From contig CAIWDF010000090.1 of assembly GCA_903911435.1 (NCBI GenBank), forward strand, positions 1 through 49,302: 49,302 nt of DNA, written 5' to 3'. Position numbers and translations under genes: made by a program. Under the pieces are notes generated by a model, which was not told where the DNA came from, searched no databases, and worked only from the letters and a program-made list of their open reading frames with translations. Below, piece by piece: positions 16,943 to 24,090 of the stretch (the first letter of the stretch is position 1; every line of letters starts with the position of its first letter). The DNA comes from an uncultured Bacteroidota bacterium (GTDB lineage: Bacteria > Bacteroidota > Bacteroidia > 2-12-FULL-35-15).

Positions 16943-17421
16943 GCTAATACTCGTTTCTGCCAACTTTCTTTTAATGGCAGTTCCCAAGCTTTTTCTAGTT
17001 CAGCTTTGGTAGTCACCATATTGTTGAACACAATGGTTTCGCTATTCACCTTTCCCGCACTAGCAAGGTTTTTTAGTTCGCTCATGCTACACGATTCTAT
17101 TGTATTTCCCATTCGGTAAGCCACCTGCATACGGTCGAATAAATCAAGTTTTAAGGCAGTGTCCACTTCTTTCATGAAACGGATGGACGAATCGATACTG
17201 CAACCACTAGCCGTGGCTTGACCCTCGTTGACACAGCAAACAATGAAACGATGGTGAACAACATCAATGCAGGCATCCAATTTGGCACCATGTGCAGTCC
17301 AATTTTCTACAAATTTAGCGCCTGCTTCGGCTATCATGTTTACTTCGTTATCGCTCAGTATTCTTTTACTTTGATACACCCATACTTTTGAAGCATCGGG
17401 CATGGTTTCTATGTTTTTCAT
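16939..17421 (-). CDS. Conserved Bacteroidota hypothetical protein
   Basis: A 160-residue soluble protein. It contains KVWVYQSKRILSD at the N-terminus, a central HGAKLDACIDVVHHRFIVCCVNE and GCSIDSSIRF, and a C-terminal FNNMVTTKAELEKAW followed by W. Homologues in this phylum are often labelled ABC transporter ATPase in databases, but no Walker A, Walker B or signature motif is present, so that label should not be used. Conserved His and Cys residues could bind a ligand. It has its own -7 element 16 bases upstream of the ATG. Function unknown. Confidence 0.8.
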   Translation of the reverse strand: MKNIETMPDASKVWVYQSKRILSDNEVNMIAEAGAKFVENWTAHGAKLDACIDVVHHRFIVCCVNEGQATASGCSIDSSIRFMKEVDTALKLDLFDRMQVAYRMGNTIESCSMSELKNLASAGKVNSETIVFNNMVTTKAELEKAWELPLKESWQKRVLA

Positions 17422-17436
17422 TCAAGTTTTTTTTGT

Positions 17437-17444
17437 CAAAGATA
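17437..17444 (-). promoter_or_regulatory. -7 element of the hypothetical gene at 16939
   Basis: TATCTTTG on the minus strand; predicted start near 17432 and a leader of only about 11 bases. Confidence 0.5.
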
Positions 17445-17545
17445 AGTATTTTTCAAGTTTTCATTTCTTTCATTTTGTATTCTGTGTTATTAATTTGAAA
17501 ATTAATTTAAATTCGCAGCATTAACCAAACGAACAACTTGATTTA

Positions 17546-18115
17546 ATGATGCGAAAACTAAAATTACAAATGCAACTTACCATCGATGGTTTTGTTGGAA
17601 CGCCTACTGGCGAAATGGATTGGATGGAATGGAATTGGGACGAAGAACTAAAACAATTTGTTGCCGAACTTACCCAACCGGTCGATTGTATAGTGCTTGG
17701 TCGACAGCTGGCCGAAGGTTTTATTCCGTATTGGGCAACAGTAGCAGCCGATGCGAACGATGCACAACATGAAGCAGGCATCAAATTTACCGATACCCCA
17801 AAAGTGGTATTTACCCGCACGCTCGACCAATCGAAATGGCCCAACACCCAACTAGCCAAAGGGGAACTAGCTGCCGAAATAGCAAGTTTGAAAAGCCAAC
17901 CGGGCGCTGATATCATTGCTTACGGAGGTGCCACTTTCGTTTCGGCACTTATCAAAGCCAACCTTATTGATGATTATTATTTATTTATCAATCCTTCGGC
18001 CATTGGCAAAGGCTTATCTATCTTTTCGCAATACGAAGGCACACTGAAACTAAAACTGATAAACGCAAAACAGTTTGATTGTGGCATTGTGGTGATGCAT
18101 TATCAACGGAGCTAA
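17546..18115 (+). CDS. Dihydrofolate reductase-family (RibD C-terminal-like) protein
   Basis: A 189-residue soluble oxidoreductase-like protein of the RibD_C/YyaP group. Visible: LKLQMQLTIDGFVGTPTGEMDW at the N-terminus, CIVLGRQLAEGFIPYW (the M/LGR motif), KVVFTRTLD, GADIIAYGGATFVSALI (the GG cofactor motif) and LIDDYYLFINPSAIGKG. These are the NADPH-binding and core elements of the fold. The start may be either of two adjacent ATG codons. Stand-alone members are not the riboflavin enzyme and their substrate is unknown. Confidence 0.9.
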   Translation: MMRKLKLQMQLTIDGFVGTPTGEMDWMEWNWDEELKQFVAELTQPVDCIVLGRQLAEGFIPYWATVAADANDAQHEAGIKFTDTPKVVFTRTLDQSKWPNTQLAKGELAAEIASLKSQPGADIIAYGGATFVSALIKANLIDDYYLFINPSAIGKGLSIFSQYEGTLKLKLINAKQFDCGIVVMHYQRS

Positions 18116-18195
18116 AGGCAATTCTGCAATTTTGCAGTAGGCAATTGGTCAATAGATTTACCGCGAAGACACTAAGGCAGAAAGGCTATTAATAA

Positions 18196-18296
18196 GTTAA
18201 TAGCGAATAGGCAATGGTTCAATTGTTCTAGTATTCGCTTATTCTATTGTTCAATTGTTCGAACAAACGAACAGCTGAACATTTGAACAATAGAAT
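18196..18296. repeat. Degenerate heptamers and a 20-bp inverted repeat
   Basis: From 18196, four related 7-mers (GTTAATA, GCGAATA, GGCAATG, GTTCAAT) run in register. Then ATTCTATTGTTCAATTGTTC (18241-18260) is matched by its inverted copy at 18277-18296 with one mismatch. The rest of 18116-18411 holds no gene that I can see, only further low-complexity sequence. Confidence 0.6.
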
Positions 18297-18438
18297 TTCG
18301 AAGTGTAACTATTCATAAAGTTTTTGCAACTGGGACAGGTATCTCTCACTGCGTTTAAAGTACTTAACGTATTGATTTAAACCCTTATTTCTTCTCGAAA
18401 AAAAAGCATTCGTGCAATGCATGGTTACATTCAAAGTT

Positions 18439-18669
18439 GGCGGTGTTGATTTTTTGGACGGTGGACTATATTTTGGATGCAGTGGACTTGATTTTTCGTT
18501 CAGTGGATTTAATTTTGAGTGCGATGGACTAGATTTTGGATGCAGTGGACTTAATTTTGGATGCGGTGGACTCGATTTTGAGAGCGATGGACTCGATTTT
18601 CTGTTCAGTGGACTCGATTTTGAACGCAGTGGACTTAATTTTGAGAGCGATGGACTTGATTTTTGAGCT
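18439..18669. repeat. 21-bp tandem array, 11 units
   Basis: Units start every 21 bp (18439, 18460, 18481 and so on to 18649). The constant part is TGGACTYGATTTT; the remaining positions vary between units (GGATGC, TCGTTC, GAGTGC, GAGAGC, CTGTTC, GAACGC). The first unit is degenerate. The array is open in one plus-strand frame, encoding a GLDF-containing heptad, but this follows from the period and is not taken as a gene. Confidence 0.9.
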
Positions 18670-18885
18670 TTTTTTGGTGTTTTTTGGTGTTTTTTTTGAA
18701 AAAATGGAGTGTGATTTTTTTTTGCGTGTTTTTTTGATGTTTTTTTTGGTGTTTTTTTCTTGATTTTTTTGCTCGATTTTTTTCGTTGTTTTTTTTAAGT
18801 GTTTTTTTTGCGCTTTTTTAATGCTTTTTTTTGATGTTTTTGGTTGATTTTTTTTGTTGAAAAAAAATTTGAGGGCTTTTTGGGT
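18661..18885. other. T-rich low-complexity tract
   Basis: About 220 bases in which runs of six to nine T alternate with short GNTG, GCG or GATG interruptions. It follows the 21-bp array directly. No promoter or gene is seen; the minus strand is correspondingly A-rich and gives only Lys-rich frames. Confidence 0.75.
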
Positions 18886-19060
18886 ATTTTGAGGAGAATA
18901 AAAAAGTGTGTTTTTGCCTTATTTTTCGGGAGAAATGGAAGAAAAAGGATGATGAACTGGAGGTGCGAACTTGACAATTGTCATCATAATGGTTGACGAA
19001 AGTCATTTTATGGATTTATTGGAGGCTCTACTTTTGATGTAAACTTTAAAATAAACTGTC

Positions 19061-19954
19061 ATGAACAAAAAGCAATTAGCCCGCTATAATGCAGATAAAA
19101 GGGCGCAAGATTTCTGCACAAAAAACAATGATGATTTGATAACGGTGGATGAATATGCTGCCGAGAAGTCTTCGTTTGACGAAAAGGTGAAGGCTGTGAA
19201 GATGGCTGATGAAAAACAGGCGAGCGACACGACTGTGATAACGGATGATAAGGCGCTGAAGAAACAGAAGATGGTGGACACGGTGTATAAGTATGAATTG
19301 CGTGGAAACATTAAGGCGCATCAATTGGGGTTGACTAATTTGGAGCTTTTGTTGGATAAACCTAAGTCGTATATAGATGCTGGTGAGGCAAATACTGCAT
19401 GGACAAGGGCTAAGGATTTGAAGGAAATAATGAAGGGTAAAATTAATGTGTTGACAAATTTGAAGGCTGCTGATATTACTGAAATGGAGGGCGTGATTGA
19501 TGACTATGAGGCGATAATGAATGAGAACAAGGAGGCTGTGAGTGAGAAAAAGGCAACTGCTACGGATGTGATAACTCCGCTGCTAGATGAGGCTGATGTA
19601 CCGAAAGGACAGATTGAAAAAATTGTGGCTTCGTATTTTCCGTCTCTTTTGGAGGATTGGATGGTGCAAACCAAGGTGGGCAAAGCGGCTGCCATTAAGC
19701 ATTTGAATTTGGTGGTGAAATATTTTGACTCTGAAACAAATGTGTTGCTTGCGAAAGTGAAAACGATAGCGATGATAGGAGATAAGAAGTTGATAAAATA
19801 CAGCACCAAAAAAGGTTATAGCCGCTATAAAGGCATGGAGCATGGGAATGCGGATGTGGTGAGTGAATTGGCAGGCTATGAGGTGGATAAAAAGACGAAT
19901 GTGGGGATAAGTGATGAAGTGGTGAAAATGGAGATAAAGCTGAAGAAGTTGTAA
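19061..19954 (+). CDS. Unrecognised helical protein of the accessory island
   Basis: A 297-residue soluble protein without signal peptide or membrane segment. It is rich in K, E, D and A, with long predicted helices (NKKQLARYNADKRAQDF; ADITEMEGVIDDYEAIMNENKEAVSEKK), consistent with coiled coils. The C-terminal third has strand-like TKKGYSRYKGMEHGNADVV. I recognise no family. Codon choice (many GTG, AAG, GCG, GAT) looks more G-rich than neighbouring genes, hinting at separate origin. It follows the T-rich tract by about 175 bases and precedes the restriction genes. Coding is likely because of length and balanced composition. Confidence 0.7.
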   Translation: MNKKQLARYNADKRAQDFCTKNNDDLITVDEYAAEKSSFDEKVKAVKMADEKQASDTTVITDDKALKKQKMVDTVYKYELRGNIKAHQLGLTNLELLLDKPKSYIDAGEANTAWTRAKDLKEIMKGKINVLTNLKAADITEMEGVIDDYEAIMNENKEAVSEKKATATDVITPLLDEADVPKGQIEKIVASYFPSLLEDWMVQTKVGKAAAIKHLNLVVKYFDSETNVLLAKVKTIAMIGDKKLIKYSTKKGYSRYKGMEHGNADVVSELAGYEVDKKTNVGISDEVVKMEIKLKKL

Positions 19955-19961
19955 AAAGATA

Positions 19962-19989
19962 TTAGATTTGAGATGTGAGATTTGAGAAC
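19962..19989. repeat. Short heptamer array
   Basis: Four 7-mers in exact register (TTAGATT, TGAGATG, TGAGATT, TGAGAAC) just after the stop of the 297-residue gene. Imperfect ACGAAT repeats follow at about 19996-20030. The rest of the gap to 20171 holds an A/T-flanked weak hairpin near 20030-20075. Confidence 0.6.
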
Positions 19990-20159
19990 TGGTGCTTTAC
20001 GAAATACGAATTGCACGAATGTACGAATGAGGAAAAAATCCTGCTGGGGTGAAACTTGGTGGGATTTTTTTTGTGAGTGATATTAATGGTATATTTGTTT
20101 GTGTGGATTTTTAATCACAAGTAAAGAGGTACAAATAAGAAAATAAGATATTTTTTAAT

Positions 20160-20167
20160 TAACTTTG
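20160..20167 (+). promoter_or_regulatory. -7 element abutting the endonuclease start codon
   Basis: TAACTTTG fits TAnnTTTG and ends only four bases before the ATG at 20172. If used with normal spacing, transcription would begin at or next to the A of the ATG. No clear -33 element. Confidence 0.45.
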
Positions 20168-20171
20168 TACA

Positions 20172-21032
20172 ATGAATAAAGAAGAATTTTTATTAGCACT
20201 ACAAACTGAGGTTGCGGAATACAATAAGATAATTGCTACTGAAAAAGGTGATTGGATTGTTAAAGGCTTTATTGATATTACGAAACGAATTTATACTATT
20301 TCTGTGGATACGAAAGTAGTCTCAAAAGTGATAGAATTACTCCTTATACCTGAGTTTGAAAAATTCGCACAAAAATATGATTTGACATTAGAAAATCAGA
20401 CGAAACAAAACTTCTATCCAGACCTTACTTTTATTTCGAACAAATCAGGCGAAAAGTTTGCGGTTGATATAAAAAGTACTGTGAAAGACACCAAAAATAA
20501 AATTAAAGGAATGACATTAGGTACTTATCAAGGTTATTTTCGCAAGAGAGATAATAAAAGAGAAAGTATTACTTATCCTTACAACGAGTATTCTTCGCAT
20601 GTTGTGTTAGGTGTATTGTATTCACACGCAAATGACAAACCAAATGAGAAATATGTATATTCATTGGATGAATTAGATAAGATAGAATCGGTGATAAGAG
20701 ATTTTCAGTTTTTTGTACAACCGAAATTTAAAATAGCTTCAGCTACAAAAGGAAGTGGAAATACAAGAAATATAGGTTCGACAAAAAGTATTGACGAGTT
20801 ACTTAATGGAACAGGTATTTTCTCGAAGTTAGGCGAACATGTGTTTGATGATTATTGGATGTACTTTGTGGATGAGCAAAGCTCAAAAGAAACGGGTATT
20901 CCTCGACCATATAAAAATCTGAAAAGCTACCTAGAATACAAGGAAAGAGGTATGGAGGTTTTAAATAGGAATAAAGAAATTATTGAGAATTTAAAAGAAG
21001 AGGACGAGGACGAAACCGAAGACAATGATTAA
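20172..21032 (+). CDS. Type II restriction endonuclease, EcoRV family (predicted GATATC)
   Basis: A 286-residue cytosolic nuclease closely patterned on EcoRV. It shares SVDTKVVSKVIEL (Glu55 as the Glu45 equivalent), then YPDLTF with Asp84 and FAVDIKST with Asp99 and Lys101, forming the PD...DxK metal centre. The recognition loop KGSGNTRNIGS (193-203) keeps the Gly, Gly, Asn and Thr residues that read GATATC in EcoRV. The C-terminus has FDDYWMYF. It is somewhat longer than EcoRV (about 245), with an acidic tail. It overlaps the methylase gene by 8 bases and precedes it. Specificity is inferred from conserved contacts. Confidence 0.93.
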   Translation: MNKEEFLLALQTEVAEYNKIIATEKGDWIVKGFIDITKRIYTISVDTKVVSKVIELLLIPEFEKFAQKYDLTLENQTKQNFYPDLTFISNKSGEKFAVDIKSTVKDTKNKIKGMTLGTYQGYFRKRDNKRESITYPYNEYSSHVVLGVLYSHANDKPNEKYVYSLDELDKIESVIRDFQFFVQPKFKIASATKGSGNTRNIGSTKSIDELLNGTGIFSKLGEHVFDDYWMYFVDEQSSKETGIPRPYKNLKSYLEYKERGMEVLNRNKEIIENLKEEDEDETEDND

Positions 21033-21954
21033 AAAAATAGTAATACCACCTATAAAAAGTCAAGGAATTAAAACCAAATTAATTCCTTGGATAATGGAAC
21101 TTGCTCCGAATGTTAAAGGCAAGTGGATAGAACCATTTTTGGGAACTGGTGTGGTTGCTTTTAATTCGGGTTATAAAACGGCAATACTGAACGATACAAA
21201 TCCACATATTATTAATTTTTATAAAGGAGTTCAACAACATGAAATTACTGCTCCTTTGATGAAACAGTATCTTGAGTATGAAGGGGAACTACTGAGCAAG
21301 GCTGAGAATAAAGGATATGAACATTATTTAAAGGTTCGTTCACGATTTAACGGTGGCGAATATTCGCCATACGATTTTATATTTCTTTCGAGGGCAGGAT
21401 TTAATGGAATGATGCGATTTAATGGAAAAGGAAATTGGAATATTCCGTTTTGTAAAAAACCTGATCGATTTGTACAAGCATACATTACTAAAATAACGAA
21501 TCAACTATTAAAAGTTTCGAATATAATACAACCCGAACCGAATTGGGTGTTTCATAATAAATCGTTCGCGGAAATAATTCCATTGGCTACTAAGAATGAT
21601 ATTATTTATTGCGACCCTCCCTACTATGGCCGACATGTGGACTACTACAATGGGTGGACTGAACAAGACGAAGAATTATTATTCAATTTGTTGAGTGAAA
21701 CGAAAGCGAAATTTATATTATCGACTTGGCATCATAACGACTGGCGACAAAATGATATGATTGAAAAGTATTGGAGTAAATTTAATGTGGTGACAAAAGA
21801 CCATTTTTATCATAATGGTGGAAGTATTGAAAACAGGCGAACTGTGGTGGAGGCTTTGGTTTGTAATTTCAATACTGACCATTTTGCATTGCATAACCAC
21901 GGATTGACAGAGAAAATAAAAGTGGAACAATTGGCTTTACATCTTGATGAGTGA
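21025..21954 (+). CDS. N6-adenine DNA methyltransferase, M.EcoRV-like
   Basis: A 309-residue methylase of the D12/alpha class, the protective partner of the nuclease. It shows IPPIKSQGIKTKL at the N-terminus, the S-adenosylmethionine site EPFLGTG (36-42), AGFNGMMRFN, PFCKKPDRFVQAYITKI, the catalytic DPPY (197-200) followed by YGRHVDYYNGW, and STWHHNDWR. These stretches are near-identical in pattern to M.EcoRV, which modifies the first A of GATATC. Many GATATC sites occur elsewhere in the window (for example 3487, 6220, 15133, 29418, 47178), so the host would need this enzyme. Confidence 0.95.
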   Translation: MIKKIVIPPIKSQGIKTKLIPWIMELAPNVKGKWIEPFLGTGVVAFNSGYKTAILNDTNPHIINFYKGVQQHEITAPLMKQYLEYEGELLSKAENKGYEHYLKVRSRFNGGEYSPYDFIFLSRAGFNGMMRFNGKGNWNIPFCKKPDRFVQAYITKITNQLLKVSNIIQPEPNWVFHNKSFAEIIPLATKNDIIYCDPPYYGRHVDYYNGWTEQDEELLFNLLSETKAKFILSTWHHNDWRQNDMIEKYWSKFNVVTKDHFYHNGGSIENRRTVVEALVCNFNTDHFALHNHGLTEKIKVEQLALHLDE

Positions 21955-22079
21955 GAATATTAGCAAGTGTTGAAGGTGGGCAGAATGGATAAATTTGAAT
22001 TGTCTTTGAAAAATCCCCCAATAATATAACATTATAAACACTTCAAACTTTAGGCGACCGGGACTTAACAGACAGAAAC

Positions 22080-22319
22080 GTGAAAAAGAAACCGAAACAA
22101 GAAAGCACTTTAGAAAGGGTTGCGAAAATACCACTTGACGAACTTCATTTGGACGAAATTGACCCAAACGAATTAACACAGGAAGAAGCAAAGCAAGGGT
22201 TCAAAGAATTGGTAGAAAAGTATAAAAACCAGAAAGTAGTAAACCAAAACCCACCTGACTTTGGGAAAGCAACAGTTGACGCATTAAACAGTATTACAAC
22301 AGACACGGAACGCAAGTAG
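22080..22319 (+). CDS. Small hypothetical acidic protein
   Basis: A 79-residue frame with GTG start, charged and helical: LERVAKIPLDELHLDEIDPNELTQEEAKQGFKELVEKYKNQ, no signal peptide. Composition looks coding. It stands 125 bases after the methylase and 51 bases before the next secreted protein start. No family recognised. A small accessory protein of the restriction locus cannot be excluded, but nothing in its sequence shows it. Confidence 0.5.
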   Translation: MKKKPKQESTLERVAKIPLDELHLDEIDPNELTQEEAKQGFKELVEKYKNQKVVNQNPPDFGKATVDALNSITTDTERK

Positions 22320-22370
22320 CTTGAAACAGAAATGACCAGACTACAAAACGAAAGTCAGAGAAAAGTAAAA

Positions 22371-22967
22371 ATGAAATTACGAAAACTTCTTTTCTTTATT
22401 CTTCTTTCAAATGTTATATACGGGCAGAACCTTTCCTATGAAGAAAAAAATAAAAGGGACGCACTCATTGAACATCATAGGGATTCGCTTTGCGAACTTA
22501 ACGCAACTAAATATTTAAACAGAAAGTTTGGAAATGAATTCGTGAAGAAATATTTAATATATAATTCTGTTCATAGAACGCAAAGTGAAAGAGTTGTTTT
22601 CTTTTCAGTAATAGACAGTAAATGCAAAGACGGAAAGAATATTGTTCCAATCTTTTGTAACGCGTTTGAAGTTGACACCATTAAAACAACTGTTGTAAAG
22701 AAACAAATCGTGCGTTGTAAAAAGAACAATCCGAACTGTCCATTTTATTTTGATATGACAACAGCTTACAACATTGGAGTAAAAGCAGGTTTGAAACTTG
22801 TAGATGGAAAATTTTATATTCACTTTGAAATATTTGGTACCGAACCAAAATGGATAATAGAAACAACCGATTATGAAAATGCGAATGGAAAAGGTAGCGG
22901 ACAAACATTAGACATAGACATAAAAACAGGTAAGTATGAACAAGGAATGTGGTCTTCACAATCCTGA
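22371..22967 (+). CDS. Secreted hypothetical protein
   Basis: A 198-residue protein. The start is placed at MKLRKLLFFILL, which gives a clean signal peptide ending VIYGQ; the upstream in-frame ATG would bury it. The mature protein contains YEEKNKRDALIEHHRDSLC and a Cys cluster CKKNNPNC in the middle, then GVKAGLKLVDGKFYIHFEIFG and a Gly/Asp tail. No family recognised. It is followed 13 bases later by the first 92-bp double-hairpin element. Confidence 0.7.
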   Translation: MKLRKLLFFILLSNVIYGQNLSYEEKNKRDALIEHHRDSLCELNATKYLNRKFGNEFVKKYLIYNSVHRTQSERVVFFSVIDSKCKDGKNIVPIFCNAFEVDTIKTTVVKKQIVRCKKNNPNCPFYFDMTTAYNIGVKAGLKLVDGKFYIHFEIFGTEPKWIIETTDYENANGKGSGQTLDIDIKTGKYEQGMWSSQS

Positions 22968-22980
22968 CAACCCATTTACC

Positions 22981-23072
22981 GCCTTTGTTGGTGTTTTTTT
23001 ACCAATGAAACCAAATGAATAGAAAGTAATAATTACCAAATTAAGCTTGTTGGTTAAAACACCAACAAGGGC
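22981..23072. repeat. 92-bp double-hairpin element, copy A
   Basis: It begins GCCTTTGTTGGTGTTTTTT and ends AAAACACCAACAAGGGC. The ends are inverted complements, and each end can also fold alone: left TTGGTG-ACCAA, right CTTGTTGGT with ACCAACAAG (one mismatch). It ends 11 bases before the next gene and has the same length as copy B at 23940-24031. Confidence 0.85.
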
Positions 23073-23083
23073 AAACCCTAATA

Positions 23084-23761
23084 ATGAAAAATAACTTAAT
23101 GTTACTAATATTTATTCTTTCTGCCCAGACAACATTTGGACAAGCCAAAGCATTAAATGCAAATATTAAAGACACAACTTTTGACATCATAGGTTTACAA
23201 ATAAACTATTCTGTAAGTAGTCCATCAATTGCAGGTGGATATGGACAAACAATTAATTTTAAAAATCAAAAATCAATTTTAATAGCAGATAAGATGAAAA
23301 CAAGAAGTGTATATTATAAAAAAGATACCACTTTCTATAAAAAAATAAACATCTCATTTAGCCCAAATAAATTAAAACAAATAGTAAATCAAATATACAC
23401 CAACAGCTTTATTATTAATGTTCCCTTAGCAGACACAATTAAAAAGATAAATATACATAATAAGAAAAAGAACACAGTTAACAAAGATGGTTTTGATGAT
23501 TGCGGTATTGTTACTTGCGAAGATTGCAGCGATTACTATTTAAATTATTATATATATACCAGCAAAGACACAATTAAACTATCCTATGATTTTAGAGATG
23601 ATGAAATGTATATCTGTTCCTCAAGTGTTAAAAGTTTACGTAATTGGTTATTTACTTATGAACTTGTAAATCTTACAACACCAAATAATATTTTCGGTTT
23701 ACGATATTTTGACAAAGGAAAATTAAACGAATTAATAGAATGGACAAAAGAAGTGAAATGA
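23084..23761 (+). CDS. Secreted hypothetical protein bracketed by repeat elements
   Basis: A 225-residue protein with signal peptide MKNNLMLLIFILSAQTTFGQ. The mature part is rich in K, N, T and Y, strand-like, with a Cys group DDCGIVTCEDCSDYY (about 141-155) and a C-terminal FDKGKLNELIEWTKEVK helix. No family recognised. It lies between two copies of the same 92-bp element in direct orientation. This suggests a mobile or recombining gene slot, but no recombinase is present. Codon use is A/T-rich like the flanks. Confidence 0.7.
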   Translation: MKNNLMLLIFILSAQTTFGQAKALNANIKDTTFDIIGLQINYSVSSPSIAGGYGQTINFKNQKSILIADKMKTRSVYYKKDTTFYKKINISFSPNKLKQIVNQIYTNSFIINVPLADTIKKINIHNKKKNTVNKDGFDDCGIVTCEDCSDYYLNYYIYTSKDTIKLSYDFRDDEMYICSSSVKSLRNWLFTYELVNLTTPNNIFGLRYFDKGKLNELIEWTKEVK

Positions 23762-23784
23762 AATAAATATTTTCGCCCCCGTTA

Positions 23785-23887
23785 GGCGTAGCGTCCCGCT
23801 ACGTCCAGTTTAACAAGGCGTCCCGCCTTAAACAAATAAAAAAAGTCCAGAGGACTTGTTGTATATGACGTAGCGAGACGCTACGCC
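23785..23887. repeat. Nested palindromic element
   Basis: 21-bp outer arms at 23785-23805 and 23867-23887 are inverted copies with one mismatch, and each arm is itself a hairpin (CGTAGCG, short loop, CGCTACG). Inside are further hairpins AAGGCG-TCC-CGCCTT and AGTCC-AG-AGGACT. It has the look of a REP/BIME or MITE-type element. Confidence 0.85.
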
Positions 23888-23896
23888 AAACTAAGG

Positions 23897-23936
23897 GAAA
23901 CTGCCTGCCCTAATAGAAAGTAAAACTAAATCTATT
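23897..23936. repeat. 40-bp direct repeat, left copy
   Basis: It begins GAAACTGCCTGCCCTAATAG and is repeated at 24051-24090 with one difference. The pair flanks copy B of the 92-bp element. Confidence 0.85.
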
Positions 23937-23939
23937 TTT

Positions 23940-24031
23940 GCCTTTGTTGGTGTTTTTTCACCAACAAACCTGTTAAATAAAAAAGTAAGATTAATTAAAT
24001 CAAACTTGTTGGTGAAAACACCAACAAGGGC
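23940..24031. repeat. 92-bp double-hairpin element, copy B
   Basis: Same length and ends as copy A. Both hairpins are perfect here: TTTGTTGGTG with CACCAACAAA (loop TTTTTT) and CTTGTTGGTG with CACCAACAAG (loop AAAA). The two hairpins are complementary to each other. The central 40 bases differ from copy A except for an AAAGTAA-like core. The interval 23762-24088 contains no gene. Confidence 0.88.
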
Positions 24032-24050
24032 AAAGGGAAACGAAGAGAGA

Positions 24051-24090
24051 GAAACTGCCTGCCCTAATAGAAAGTAAAACTAAACCTATT
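24051..24090. repeat. 40-bp direct repeat, right copy
   Basis: Second copy of the sequence at 23897-23936 (one T/C difference). It runs into the stop codon of the minus-strand Fe-S gene. Confidence 0.85.

Noticed and set aside
16939-17421. ABC transporter ATPase
   Set aside because: A label I recall for this family, but Walker A, Walker B and the ABC signature are all absent.
18412-18666. Plus-strand frame through the first 21-bp array (84 aa, GLDF-containing heptads)
   Set aside because: An open frame is expected when a repeat of 21 bp has no stop codon; no start context, no signal, and the other two arrays give unrelated peptides.
22981-24031. Integron attC sites around a gene cassette
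   Set aside because: Length and palindromic form are suggestive, and GTTAGGC occurs at 23781, but the outer RYYYAAC and GTTRRRY boxes are not in the required places and no integron integrase is present.
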